Assembly (NCBI RefSeq): GCF_020073815.1
Contig: NZ_JAIQZJ010000001.1
Coordinates: forward strand, 992,001-1,056,000
Length of the DNA stretch: 64,000 bases
DNA from: Nocardioides mangrovi
Lineage (GTDB): Bacteria > Actinomycetota > Actinomycetes > Propionibacteriales > Nocardioidaceae
Reading direction: 5' to 3'
This document shows, piece after piece, positions 27,036 through 34,889 of this stretch (its first letter is position 1; each line of letters opens with the position of its first letter). The translations under genes and the position numbers were made by a program. The notes under the pieces are model-generated. The model ran no database searches, had not been told where the DNA came from, and saw only the letters and a program-made list of their open reading frames with translations.

Positions 27036-27557
27036 ATGTTGCACATCACCCTCGGCCCCGAGAGGCCCGTCGACCCCGAGCAGGACGAGCTCGGCCGCGA
27101 CCGTGTCGGGTTCTCCCCCACCATGAGCGATCTCGCGCTCTACGACGCCAACCACGGCTGCTGGAAGCTCGGTCCGCGCGCCAACAAGGAGCGCTACATG
27201 ATCGTCTCCTTCGACGGGATCGTGCGCCAGGCCATCGAGATCGACTCCATCGAGCCGGTGGCGCGCGGCAACCGAAGCGTCGTCAACGGCGAGATCCTGC
27301 GCGAGGGCCACCCGGTCTTCGAGAAGTACGTCGGCAAGACCTCCCCCGTTCAGGGCGTCCGCAACCCTGTCACGTACTTCGAGGATGACGTGGACGGTAA
27401 GCCGTGCCGTTGCGGCTGCGGAGGGAGCGTCAGCAGCAAGGACTTCCTGCCGGGCCACGACCAGACCGCGCTGCATGAGCGCGTGAAGCAGATCGGCACG
27501 GTCGCCGAGTTCCTCGACTGGTTCGACGTCGTGCGAGGAACCAAGACGGTTCGCTGA
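27036..27557 (+). CDS. Unknown protein with Cys-rich CRCGCG motif, conserved in mobile elements
   Basis: The protein has 173 residues from ATG 27036, chosen because GGAG lies 7 bp upstream; an in-frame ATG at 27003 lies inside the palindrome. The N-terminal half is beta-rich. The C-terminal half has KPCRCGCGGSVSSKDFLPGHDQTALHERV, a compact Cys/His cluster that could bind zinc. Similar tails occur, from memory, in unassigned actinobacterial phage and element proteins. Its place next to the integrase could suit a directionality or regulatory role, but nothing in the sequence proves that. Confidence 0.55.
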   Translation: MLHITLGPERPVDPEQDELGRDRVGFSPTMSDLALYDANHGCWKLGPRANKERYMIVSFDGIVRQAIEIDSIEPVARGNRSVVNGEILREGHPVFEKYVGKTSPVQGVRNPVTYFEDDVDGKPCRCGCGGSVSSKDFLPGHDQTALHERVKQIGTVAEFLDWFDVVRGTKTVR

Positions 27558-27577
27558 TCACGACGAAGCATGTTGAA

Positions 27578-27605
27578 GCCCCCGAGCGTCGAACTGCTCG
27601 GGGGC
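27578..27605 (+). terminator. Strong hairpin terminator after the integrase transcript
   Basis: GCCCCCGAGC (27578-27587) and GCTCGGGGGC (27596-27605) form a perfect 10-bp stem with an 8-base loop, 20 bp after the stop of the 173-residue gene. It also lies just beyond the end of the convergent minus-strand operon, so it may serve both. Confidence 0.8.
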
Positions 27606-27623
27606 CTCTGACTCTGCTAGCTG

Positions 27624-27884
27624 CTATCCCTGGGAGAACTCCCACAGGGCTGCCCGGTCGAGGATCTCGACGGCGGCAGCCTCGGCGTCCCGGCGAATCC
27701 AGCCATGCCGCTCGAAGAGGCACAGGGAGTCCCGGACCTTGCTGGACACCGAGTTGTGCTTGCCACCACCAGGCCTCGGCTTGACCGTGCCCGCCGGGAG
27801 CTGGGCGCGCAGCTCCCGGCGGTAGACGCGATCATGAGGCGACAGCGCGAGGTGCTCGGCGACCTGCTGGTCGATGCGGCCCAC
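27624..27884 (-). CDS. Small unknown element protein, winged-helix-like
   Basis: The protein has 86 residues from GTG 27884, 5 bp after the stop of the 343-residue gene. Helices (RIDQQVAEHLALSP, VSSKVRDSLCLFERHGWIRRD) followed by a short beta strand resemble a winged-helix DNA-binding fold. It is the last gene of the element's minus-strand operon. No family is recognised. Confidence 0.5.
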   Translation of the reverse strand: MGRIDQQVAEHLALSPHDRVYRRELRAQLPAGTVKPRPGGGKHNSVSSKVRDSLCLFERHGWIRRDAEAAAVEILDRAALWEFSQG

Positions 27885-27888
27885 CGCG

Positions 27889-28920
27889 TCAGTCCGTGCG
27901 GCCCATGGCGCGGTCCCACTCGCGCGCACTGGGTGAGAGGACCGGCACGGGTGACAGATAGACGTGACCGAGCGCCTTACGGTCGATCGCCTCGCGGACG
28001 ACGTGGTCCTCCGGGTGCTTCTTGCGGACCCGCCAGAGCACGGACTGGTCGAACTCCGTGCCGTGCTGCAGTGCCTCGGCGGTCCACTCCGGCAGCTCGC
28101 CCTCGGGAGTCGGGTCCTCAGCCAGGTACTCGCCGGACCAATAGGGGCTGTCCGAGTTGGCGAGGTCGCGGGCGCGGCGCAGGTCGCCGACCAGCGCCTC
28201 GGGACGGACCGACCGCGAGTCCTTGTGCTGGTGCCACGCCTTGTCGTAGGCGCCGCTGGCGATGTCGTGGTCCCGGACCTGACCCATGAGGCTCTGCCAC
28301 TCCGCGAACGCGGCAGCGGCCTCGGTGAGGGCCTCGGCGGCACGCTGGCGAGCCGGCTCGATCCCGGCGACCAGGTTAGATCGCTGGGCCTCCCGGATGT
28401 CCTCGCGCTCCGAGACCCGGATGGCGTCACGGACGGCTGCCCTGGCGTCGTCGAGCGCATCGACGGCAGCCTGCTTCGCCTTCGGGCTCTTGGCCTTGCC
28501 GGGGGCCTCGGGGTGAGCGGCCTGGCGCTGGGCGTCGTACGCCTTCGCAATCGCGGCGCGGGCCGCAGCGATGGCGTCGGTCAGCTCGTCGGGCTGCCCA
28601 TCGTGTCGGGCAATCTCGAAGAGCCGGTCCTCCTCAGCCCTGATGCTGCCTCGGCCGACGTTGCGCTGGGCCTGGCGCTGGGCCTGGCGAACCTTCGGCG
28701 GAACCCACTCGGTGAGCGGCTTGGAGTCGAAGGTGACGTCGGCGAACGGGTTGTCGCCCTGGGACGTCGGCAGGGCGTCGTTGAGGGCCTGACGCTCGCT
28801 GTCGGTCATCGGGGCGCTGCGCTCCGGGCCGTCGGGGTCGATGTCCTGCTCGTAGTGGTTCGAGGACTTGACGCTGTCGATCTCGTCCTGGGTGGGGGTG
28901 TTGTCGTTGAAGATGCTCAC
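27889..28920 (-). CDS. Unknown alanine-rich helical element protein
   Basis: The protein has 343 residues from GTG 28920, preceded by AAAGAGG with 4-bp spacing; the frame stays open to 29028. An acidic N-terminus (TPTQDEIDSVKSS) is followed by a long alpha-helical, Ala/Arg/Glu-rich region (about 110-250), likely coiled coil. It ends in a basic tail. No catalytic motif is visible. It could be a scaffolding, DNA-binding or capsid-interference protein of a satellite, but this is only suggested by the company it keeps. Confidence 0.55.
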   Translation of the reverse strand: MSIFNDNTPTQDEIDSVKSSNHYEQDIDPDGPERSAPMTDSERQALNDALPTSQGDNPFADVTFDSKPLTEWVPPKVRQAQRQAQRNVGRGSIRAEEDRLFEIARHDGQPDELTDAIAAARAAIAKAYDAQRQAAHPEAPGKAKSPKAKQAAVDALDDARAAVRDAIRVSEREDIREAQRSNLVAGIEPARQRAAEALTEAAAAFAEWQSLMGQVRDHDIASGAYDKAWHQHKDSRSVRPEALVGDLRRARDLANSDSPYWSGEYLAEDPTPEGELPEWTAEALQHGTEFDQSVLWRVRKKHPEDHVVREAIDRKALGHVYLSPVPVLSPSAREWDRAMGRTD

Positions 28921-29028
28921 GGTGCCTCTTTCCGCGCCGTCGAATGCGGCGCTGTGTCTGGCCCCAGTCGGATGCTGGGACTCAAGGGATCTCCCTTCTC
29001 TCGTCGTTGTAGGACTTCGTCCCGACAC

Positions 29029-29130
29029 TCAGTTCGACGCTCTGCCGTCGTCCGCTCCGGGATCAGGCTCGACGGGGGCGCGGCAGGCCTTGTCGAGCCG
29101 CCGGAAGCGGTTGTGTATGCGCCTCACCAT
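29029..29130 (-). CDS. Possible 33-residue small protein
   Basis: ATG 29130 overlaps the stop of the upstream 162-residue gene (ATGGTGA), and the frame runs 33 codons to TGA. The peptide is basic at first (VRRIHNRFRRLDKACR) and then acidic. Translational coupling is the only argument for it; it may simply be leader sequence for the next gene. Confidence 0.3.
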   Translation of the reverse strand: MVRRIHNRFRRLDKACRAPVEPDPGADDGRASN

Positions 29131-29612
29131 GAGTAGCTCCGTCGCTTGGCAGCTCGTCGCTCGGCCAGCCGCGTCCTGTCCGCGTCTGTCATCTGTCGCG
29201 TCGTGATCGCTGCAGTGGCCTGCTCGTGCTGGCTGTCGTGGACGCTAACCCGCTCTGCCCGCTCGCTGGCCGACCTCGCCAGCGCCTCCGCCAGCGCTCG
29301 CTGATTGGCCGACTCACCGTCCTTTGCTCCGCCTGACTTCGCGCTCAGGGCGCCACCCTTCCGCTTGGGTGCGATGACGGCGGCGACCCGCAGAGCCACG
29401 GCGAGGGGAAGGTTCAAAGTGGCGGCGCTGACGCAGTCGCAGACCCGTGCGCCGTGCCCCGAACACACCCACCGCCTTCGGCGGACGTCGAACTCGACCA
29501 GCGACTCGTCGCCCCGCATCGACCGCACCACGGCGAGCATGCCGTCTCGCTCGGCCACGTAGCGGCGAATCTTGGATGGGCTCGTACTTGAGGTATTAGC
29601 CGTGGTGGTCAT
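29124..29612 (-). CDS. Unknown element protein
   Basis: The protein has 162 residues and starts in an ATGA overlap with the preceding gene. The first 70 residues contain VRRRRWVCSGHGARVCDCVSAA with three cysteines and a histidine, a possible metal-binding site. The rest is Ala/Arg-rich helix with RTRLAERRAAKRR near the end. I recognise no family. Confidence 0.5.
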   Translation of the reverse strand: MTTTANTSSTSPSKIRRYVAERDGMLAVVRSMRGDESLVEFDVRRRRWVCSGHGARVCDCVSAATLNLPLAVALRVAAVIAPKRKGGALSAKSGGAKDGESANQRALAEALARSASERAERVSVHDSQHEQATAAITTRQMTDADRTRLAERRAAKRRSYSW

Positions 29613-29992
29613 GCTTCCTCCGGGTGCTCGATGTGATTGAGGAAGTGCTTGGCTCGGCGCAAGGCGATCAGGTCGGACTGCCCAGCGGGTGCAAGCAGCG
29701 CCCGCGCGCGGTCCTCGACGCAGGGCGGGCCAGCCAGAGCCTCCGCACGCGTCGCGGCCACGTCACCGGCGGAACGGCCGCTGATGACCGCGTCGGGCAC
29801 CTTGGCTCGAGAGCGCTGCAGGCGCTCCCACTGGCGCACGGCCTCGGCGAAGGTCGCCCGCGCCTTCGCGAGGTCGCCACCGGCTGCGGCGATGTGCTTC
29901 ACGGCCTCCGGGTACAGCGGGTGTCCGTCGTCGGGGCTGATCTCCAACATGGAGAATTCGCCCACCTGGACTGCGTTTCGATCGATTGCCAC
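29609..29992 (-). CDS. Unknown element protein
   Basis: The protein has 127 residues from GTG 29992, with GGAGG 5 bp upstream. It is mostly helical (DLAKARATFAEAVRQWERLQRSR) with one cysteine and ends RRAKHFLNHIEHPEEA. It sits directly downstream of the small-terminase-like gene (11 bp) and overlaps the next gene by 4 bp. It may be a partner of the terminase-like protein, which is inference from spacing. Confidence 0.5.
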   Translation of the reverse strand: MAIDRNAVQVGEFSMLEISPDDGHPLYPEAVKHIAAAGGDLAKARATFAEAVRQWERLQRSRAKVPDAVISGRSAGDVAATRAEALAGPPCVEDRARALLAPAGQSDLIALRRAKHFLNHIEHPEEA

Positions 29993-30003
29993 GTCTACCT
30001 CCG

Positions 30004-30498
30004 TTAGTCGTTGGGTCCGTCTGCGGCGCGCTGGTACTTCCCGACCCGCTCGGCCTCTCGGCTCCACCGGGTCTGGCCGCCCTTCTGGCCACGTGCGGCG
30101 TGAGAGAACGGGCTGAGCCCGGACTCGTCCGGCAGCCGGAGCTGCCGCAGGTGCTTCGCCATCCGGTCGCGTGCGCGCTCGGCCTCGATCAGCAGCGGGT
30201 TGACCTGCATCCCGCCATGCGAGGCCCGCACCATCGGCTCCGGGTCGCGCGCGTAGGCAAGGGTCAGCTCCTCGGCGAGTGACAGCGACCGGCACGCCGC
30301 TTCGAGCACCGACCACTCGTCGGGGCGGAGCGTGTAGCGGTTGGCGATGTCGGCGTAGAGCGCCTGAGCGTCGGCCGTCAGGCCCGCTGGGATCACCAGT
30401 GCCTCACCCTCGGCGATCGCCGGAGTCAGCCCAGCCTCGGCGACCAGGTCGAGCGCCTTGGCCTGGTCCTCGTCGTTGAACGTCTCGTCGTCGGTCAC
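30004..30498 (-). CDS. Phage terminase small subunit-like protein (P27 family pattern)
   Basis: The protein has 164 residues. Residues 45-125 fit the small-terminase layout: YTLRPDEWSVLEAACRSL, a helix pair, then GGMQVNPLLIEAERARDRMAKHLRQLRLPDE, where the 'NPL...R...LRQL.LP' run is the family hallmark. The C-terminus is Gln/Gly/Arg-rich and could contact DNA. Small terminase subunits select DNA for packaging. No large subunit, portal or capsid gene is present, which is the situation in phage-inducible islands that redirect a helper phage's packaging. The start overlaps the zinc-ribbon gene by 4 bp. Confidence 0.6.
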   Translation of the reverse strand: MTDDETFNDEDQAKALDLVAEAGLTPAIAEGEALVIPAGLTADAQALYADIANRYTLRPDEWSVLEAACRSLSLAEELTLAYARDPEPMVRASHGGMQVNPLLIEAERARDRMAKHLRQLRLPDESGLSPFSHAARGQKGGQTRWSREAERVGKYQRAADGPND

Positions 30499-30704
30499 AG
30501 GTAGACCCCCTGGTCCTCGGCGGCCCGCATGACGTCGCTGCGCAGCTCTTCGAGGATGTCGTTCTCGTCCTTGAGCGCGCGCACCTGAGCGGCCAGGTCG
30601 TCACGCTCGCGGCGCAGAGTCTCGATCTCGTCGAGGGCAGCCGACGGGCAGCAATGCTCCCGGATGCCCTGGATGGCCGAACACGTCGGGCAGATGAGAG
30701 TCAC
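30495..30704 (-). CDS. Small zinc-ribbon/coiled-coil protein
   Basis: The protein has 69 residues. ICPTCSAIQGIREHCCPS offers a Cys-x2-Cys and a Cys-Cys pair for a zinc ribbon. It is followed by a heptad helix (LDEIETLRRERDDLAAQVRALKDE). Both ends overlap neighbours by 4 bp, tying it to the replication ATPase and the terminase-like gene. It may be a DNA- or protein-binding adaptor. Confidence 0.55.
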   Translation of the reverse strand: MTLICPTCSAIQGIREHCCPSAALDEIETLRRERDDLAAQVRALKDENDILEELRSDVMRAAEDQGVYL

Positions 30705-32437
30705 TGGTCCTCCTCGGGCTTGAGGTAGTTGATGGTGGTGACGCGGCGGCCGTTGGACTTGCGGCTATCGACGCGGACACCGATGGCTGCGAGCGTCTCG
30801 GTCGCGCGAGTCAGCGCAGCCGAGAAGCGGGTTCCGTCCCTGGGCACATACGTGTCGTGCGGGCCGAAGAAGTTCCCTGCCTCGCCCATCCAGCGCTTCC
30901 ACGCGACGAGGAGATCGGTTGCCGTTCCGCTCTTGATGCACAGCGCGTCGGTCGCGACCCAGTCCCTGATCGCGGAGGCGAAGGGGTCCTGCTCGCCAGC
31001 CTCGCGCAGCGTGCTCTTCGTCGACAGGCGGTAGGCCTCGGCGCACTGCTCGTCGTGCGCGAGCAGGACCATCCAGTAGTCGACCATGCGCGGCCCCTGG
31101 GGGTTGGCGGCCATCACGTCGGGCAGCCTGTCCAGCACCCGTGCGACGCCGTCACACAGGGCGGCGAGCGCGGCCGGGTGGGCGGCCTCGAACGCGGACC
31201 GCAGTGCCCTCTCGGCCACCTTGGTCTCGCGGCGCTCGAAGTACAGCGGGATCACTCGCTCGAGTGCGTCAGATCGGAAGTACGGCAGCGTTACGGCCGT
31301 CATGACGCCGGTGCGCTTGTAAGCCAGGACGGTCAGGCCATCGTCGGAATAGAGCGTCCGCTTCTCCGTCGAGTCGCCAGTCACCAGTCGGCAGACGTGG
31401 TCGGAGAGGTTCTCCGAGACCGAGGTCAGGTTGTCGTAGCCCACGAGGAATCGGGAGGACGCCTTGACCTGGTCGTCGTCGAGGCTCTTGCCGAAGGACG
31501 ACCCCAGCTCCTTGCGGGGGTCCAGCACGTTGACGATGGCGTGCCCGGTGTTGGTCTTCCCCGAACCGGGGGGGCCGATGGGGAACAGGATCGGTCGGGG
31601 GACGTCGCCGAAGACCGAAGCGACCAACCATCCGCGAGCGAGCAGCCAGCGCTCATCGTCGGCCGCGAGACCGAGGGTCTCGCGGAAGCCGTCCCACGAC
31701 CCGTCCTCCGCCGGTTCCGGGAGCGGCTGCAGGGACGCGGGGCGTCGGAAGAAGATGCCCGCCGGGGGCTGGTCCTCTACCGACCAATTGCCGGGGCGGA
31801 TGGCGACGCAGCGCGAGGACCCGGGGATGCCGAGGTCGATGACGACCAGGCCTCCGTCGGCGTACGCGCGCAGGTGAAGCGTGACGCGCTCACCGGCCTC
31901 GGCCCACTTAGCGATGAGGATCTCCATCGCGTCGTCGAGCACCTTCCCCGGAACGTTCGCGTCCTTCTCGTTCCAGAAGTGCGCCTTGACCTTGCGCGCC
32001 AACCGCGTGCCACGAGCGCCGAGCATGATCGGCAGAGCCGGAGCCCCGACCTCGATGGCGAAGAGGTCGCCGTCCTCGGTCAGGTAGAAGTCGAAGTGAT
32101 CCTCGATGTGGGCGATGATCTGCTTGAGTCCGGGCCCCTTCTCCTGCTGCTTCGGGCGCTGCCCGGAGGGAGCAGGCGCGGGCGTGGCAGACGAGTGGGA
32201 TTCCAGGGCGCGACCGATGGCGTCTCGGGCGTCGTAGGTGTCGACCGGTTTGCCGTCTACGTAGAGCAACGACTTGTCGTGCCGGATCCTCTCCGACGTC
32301 AGGCCGCGAGCGAGCCCATACGCGACCCACTGCGCAGCGGAATCCCAGATCTCGGGCAGCCGGGCGGGCGGCGAACTCCCCCGAGCCGTAGGACCCCCAC
32401 TGCTTACGTCAGCGGCGGTCTTGATGTCGTTGGCCAT
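30701..32437 (-). CDS. Replication ATPase/helicase-like protein of the element
   Basis: The protein has 578 residues. Residues 1-100 are a charged, Pro/Ser-rich region; residues 100-235 form an unassigned alpha/beta domain. The ATPase domain has Walker A GPPGSGKT at 288-295 and a Walker B-like LVGYDN at 331-336, then TGDSTEKRTLYSDDGL. This is the pattern of helicase/primase ATPases in phage satellites and plasmids. The C-terminal 120 residues include VPRDGTRFSAALTRATE and a basic GRRVTTI, probably a DNA-binding winged helix. It lies beside the iteron-rich region, supporting a role in origin melting. Confidence 0.7.
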   Translation of the reverse strand: MANDIKTAADVSSGGPTARGSSPPARLPEIWDSAAQWVAYGLARGLTSERIRHDKSLLYVDGKPVDTYDARDAIGRALESHSSATPAPAPSGQRPKQQEKGPGLKQIIAHIEDHFDFYLTEDGDLFAIEVGAPALPIMLGARGTRLARKVKAHFWNEKDANVPGKVLDDAMEILIAKWAEAGERVTLHLRAYADGGLVVIDLGIPGSSRCVAIRPGNWSVEDQPPAGIFFRRPASLQPLPEPAEDGSWDGFRETLGLAADDERWLLARGWLVASVFGDVPRPILFPIGPPGSGKTNTGHAIVNVLDPRKELGSSFGKSLDDDQVKASSRFLVGYDNLTSVSENLSDHVCRLVTGDSTEKRTLYSDDGLTVLAYKRTGVMTAVTLPYFRSDALERVIPLYFERRETKVAERALRSAFEAAHPAALAALCDGVARVLDRLPDVMAANPQGPRMVDYWMVLLAHDEQCAEAYRLSTKSTLREAGEQDPFASAIRDWVATDALCIKSGTATDLLVAWKRWMGEAGNFFGPHDTYVPRDGTRFSAALTRATETLAAIGVRVDSRKSNGRRVTTINYLKPEEDQ

Positions 32438-32442
32438 CTCGC

Positions 32443-32724
32443 TCAGGCGTCCCGCTCGAACGGCGCCTCGATGAACTCGCCCGGCTCAACGTCAGCGACA
32501 AGGTTGTCGCGCTTGGCCCGGAGCGCCTGCACCTCCTCGACCAGCCAGAAGTAGGCGGGCACGCCGCGCGGGTTCTTGCTGGCGAAGCGGGTCAGACCGT
32601 GCTTCTCGGCCAGAGTCGGGAAGTACTTCGGCGTGACGCCGACGACGTACGACGCCTGGATCGTGCCCACGACCTCGCGGCCGTCGGGAAGGAGCTTCGG
32701 CCCCTTGGGCGGAGTGAATGCCAC
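32443..32724 (-). CDS. Small DNA-binding-like protein, first gene of the replication operon
   Basis: The protein has 93 residues from GTG 32724 with GGAGG 6 bp upstream. IQASYVVGVTPKYFPTLAEKHGLTRFASKNPRG looks like an excisionase/MerR-type helix-turn-helix with a wing, and WLVEEVQALRAKRDNL is a following helix. It is 5 bp upstream of the replication ATPase. AlpA/Xis-like regulators hold this position in many satellites, so it could also be the excision factor. Confidence 0.55.
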   Translation of the reverse strand: MAFTPPKGPKLLPDGREVVGTIQASYVVGVTPKYFPTLAEKHGLTRFASKNPRGVPAYFWLVEEVQALRAKRDNLVADVEPGEFIEAPFERDA

Positions 32725-33457
32725 GGAATGCCTCCAAGATGCTGATCTCGCCGAGCCAGCAGGACTGCTGACTCGGGCTCGGCCAACCTGGGGGCTGGCC
32801 TCACAACTTGGAGCTCCTTCGTGGACTGGACGGCGGGACGTGTTCCCAGCCGACGTATCTACGGTAGATGACCTATCGACCCTCTCGCTGAGATCGGCCG
32901 ATATTGCTGACCCAGAGGCGTGCAGGCCTTGCGGATGCTCGCCCCCGGACACTGACCATTGGTGCCGCCGCCGGAAGACAGGGTCGCTAGGGACGCTGGA
33001 TCCGGCACCCTTATGTACTTCTTCCCCCACACCCCCCTTCTTCCTCCTTCTCAAGAATCGCAAGTAAGAGGTACCGCCTACAGCGTCCCTAGCGACCCTG
33101 TTTGAGTCACTAGAGGGGTCTGACCTGGGCATACACGCTCTCAGGGGCAGGGTCGCTAGCGATTTCCCAGCGACCCTCAGCGACCCTCAGCGACCCTCAG
33201 CGACCCTCAGCGACCCTGTCAGCGACCCTGCTGCGGGAGCTTCCACGCGGCGTGTAAACAGACCGACAGGTGGCGCACCACAACCCCTGAAGGCCCAGCT
33301 ACCCCACAGGACGGCTTTGGCAGGTCAGCAAGGGGGCCTCCCCCACCCCCCGGATCGACGGCCGTGACGCGGTCAAGGGCAGGCGTCTGCTCGGCCAACC
33401 GCGCCCATCGTCGGGATCGTCGACAACAAATCGAGCGAACCTGTGTCGAGGACTTGC
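32725..33457. other. Non-coding iteron-rich region, probable replication origin
   Basis: This stretch between the divergent operons has no supported gene. It holds a perfect 20-bp inverted repeat (CAGGGTCGCTAGGGACGCTG at 32979-32998 and its complement at 33081-33100). Between the arms is a pyrimidine-rich segment (about 33010-33055) that could melt easily. Another CAGGGTCGCTAGCG lies at 33148-33161, and five tandem 10-mers CAGCGACCCT run from 33168 to 33217 with a sixth at 33220-33229. The shared core AGCGACCCT in both orientations, next to the replication ATPase operon, is the hallmark of an iteron origin. Confidence 0.65.
33168..33229. repeat. Tandem 10-bp iterons
   Basis: Five perfect head-to-tail copies of CAGCGACCCT are followed by GT and a sixth copy. 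The 10-bp period places every copy on the same face of the helix. The same core is found inverted at 32979 and 33148, so this is a protein-binding array and not random slippage. Confidence 0.85.
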
Positions 33458-33510
33458 GAGGTGTCATACACCTGGCGCATACTCCGATCTCCCGAGGTGT
33501 ATGACACCTC
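33454..33510 (+). promoter_or_regulatory. Promoter with two identical palindromic operators
   Basis: A candidate -35 TTGCGA (33454-33459) and -10 CATACT (33478-33483) are 18 bp apart. AGGTGTCATACACCT lies in the spacer (33459-33473) and AGGTGTATGACACCT lies downstream of the -10 (33495-33509). Each is a palindrome with a 3-bp centre; together they form a 16-bp perfect inverted pair spaced 21 bp apart. Repressor binding to both would shut off the plus-strand operon. Confidence 0.65.
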
Positions 33511-33529
33511 ATCGACCCAAGGAGATCCG

Positions 33530-33865
33530 ATGCCCCGCATCGTCCGCACGACCACCGGCAACGCTCACCAGGCGATCGCCAACCTGTCCCCCTTCGCCAC
33601 GTCCGGCGCCCTGTCTGGCCGCGCCCCGCATGGTCAGCACTTCGGACCATGGGACTCCGGCCGCCTCCCCCGCGAGCACATCGAGTCGTTCCAGCGCGCG
33701 ACCTACGCCGTGTTCTCCTACGCGACCCCGATCGCCTGGGTTGTCGATGGCGCCTGGGTCATCCCGACCACGCGCTACAGCCTCACGACCTCGCGCCACC
33801 AGTCGGCCGCACGTCACGGCGCCCACCTGTCCGGCCTCGACGTCACTGCGCAGGTGGCGGCATGA
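33530..33865 (+). CDS. Unknown protein, first gene of the plus-strand element operon
   Basis: The protein has 111 residues from ATG 33530, with GGAG 5 bp upstream; a longer frame would run back through the operators. It contains SGRLPREHIESFQRATYAVFSYATPIAWVVDGAWVIPTTRYSLTTSRHQ. From memory this matches a short conserved module in actinobacterial plasmid and element proteins. Its role is unknown. The operator pair just upstream shows that it heads a regulated operon. Confidence 0.6.
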   Translation: MPRIVRTTTGNAHQAIANLSPFATSGALSGRAPHGQHFGPWDSGRLPREHIESFQRATYAVFSYATPIAWVVDGAWVIPTTRYSLTTSRHQSAARHGAHLSGLDVTAQVAA

Positions 33866-34122
33866 GCACCACGGAGACGACCACTGTCGATCTCGTCATC
33901 CGCCTGCACGTGGCTGGCGCGCCTGCCGACGTGGCGACCTACCTTGATCCGCTCTACTGCCTTGCCGACGTGATGGCGGTGCAGGCCGAGGACGGGCTCT
34001 GGTCGCTTGGCTCACCAGAGGCCGAGACCAACGACGGCCCAAGTCACTTCGTCGCCGACATCGATCGCGCACGTGTGCAGGCCATCCTCATCGAGGGACG
34101 CACGACGACCGGGAGGGAGTGA
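33862..34122 (+). CDS. Small unknown element protein
   Basis: The protein has 86 residues from ATG 33862, overlapping the previous stop (ATGA). It begins with a Thr-rich leader and the rest is mixed alpha/beta (VDLVIRLHVAG, VADIDRARVQAILIEG). It has no membrane segment, no cysteine cluster and no recognised family. Confidence 0.45.
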   Translation: MSTTETTTVDLVIRLHVAGAPADVATYLDPLYCLADVMAVQAEDGLWSLGSPEAETNDGPSHFVADIDRARVQAILIEGRTTTGRE

Positions 34123-34328
34123 GCATGCGCGTCAAGATCGCTGCCATGGTCATGCTGCTGTTCCTGAGCTCGACCTTCCCGCCGCTGCTCCTCGTCGCTC
34201 TCCTCCTGGCGTGCAACATCCCCCTTGCAGGCCTCGCCCGGCGGCGACGAACGGCCGCGTTGAGACGTGCCGCCCTGGAACAGGAGCGCGAGCGGGAGCG
34301 CTTCCGAGCCCTGATGGAACTGTCATGA
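34119..34328 (+). CDS. Small membrane protein
   Basis: The protein has 69 residues from GTG 34119, or 67 from ATG 34125. One long hydrophobic region (AAMVMLLFLSSTFPPLLLVALLLACNI, broken by Pro) can span the membrane once or as a hairpin. It is followed by a strongly charged cytoplasmic tail (RRRRTAALRRAALEQERERERF). It overlaps both neighbours by 4 bp. Confidence 0.5.
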   Translation: MSMRVKIAAMVMLLFLSSTFPPLLLVALLLACNIPLAGLARRRRTAALRRAALEQERERERFRALMELS

Positions 34329-34672
34329 AGGATGGTGCCGTGGACGTCTACATCGAGAGCGCGCCCGAGAACATCACGCCGGAACTCGCGCTGAGGGCTG
34401 AGCGCGTGCTCGACGAGCGGTGGAACGGGTGGCTCCGACCGCTCGCGACCGTCAAGGCCTTCGGGCAGTTCCTCGACGCCTGGCGCGCCAACGATCCGAA
34501 CGGGATCTGGGGCTACGCGACCGAGGTCGGCGACACCCTCGTGTGCACGGTCATCGACTCCGACGAGCCCGCCGACGAGTTCCCGCGAGCGGGCGAGACG
34601 GCCGACGGGACGCCCCTGTACGACCTGACGGGATGGGTCTGGGTCACGGCCGACCACTACGACGCGCGATGA
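34325..34672 (+). CDS. Unknown acidic element protein
   Basis: The protein has 115 residues in an ATGA overlap. It is acidic with many Trp residues (WNGWLRPL, AWRANDPNGIWGY, GWVWVTADHY). This composition resembles small anti-restriction or DNA-mimic proteins, but I recognise no family and treat that as speculation. Confidence 0.45.
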   Translation: MKDGAVDVYIESAPENITPELALRAERVLDERWNGWLRPLATVKAFGQFLDAWRANDPNGIWGYATEVGDTLVCTVIDSDEPADEFPRAGETADGTPLYDLTGWVWVTADHYDAR

Positions 34673-34679
34673 TGTCGGC

Positions 34680-34889
34680 ATGGCGAACCAGCCGAAAACG
34701 ACAGCGCGCGCTGTCCGGATCTCCGACGAGGTCTGGGACGCGGCCCAGACTCGGGCGAAGGGCGACGGCGTGACGACGACCGACGTGGTGCGCCGAGCGC
34801 TCGTGGAGTACCTCGGACTGCCGTCCGAGACGACCGGCTTTGCCAGCGACCGACAGAGGACGGGCCAGCGCTCGACCGATGACGTCTGA
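34680..34889 (+). CDS. Ribbon-helix-helix DNA-binding protein
   Basis: The protein has 69 residues. TARAVRISDEVWDAAQTRAKGDGVTTTDVVRRALVEYL has the strand-helix-helix pattern of Arc/CopG-type regulators. It could be the factor that binds one of the element's palindromes or control the adjacent nuclease. The stop overlaps the Vsr-like start by 11 bp. Confidence 0.65.
   Translation: MANQPKTTARAVRISDEVWDAAQTRAKGDGVTTTDVVRRALVEYLGLPSETTGFASDRQRTGQRSTDDV

Noticed and set aside
33168..33229. Tandem repeats as a CRISPR array
   Set aside because: The repeats are 10 bp, head to tail and without spacers, and no cas genes are near. They fit iterons.
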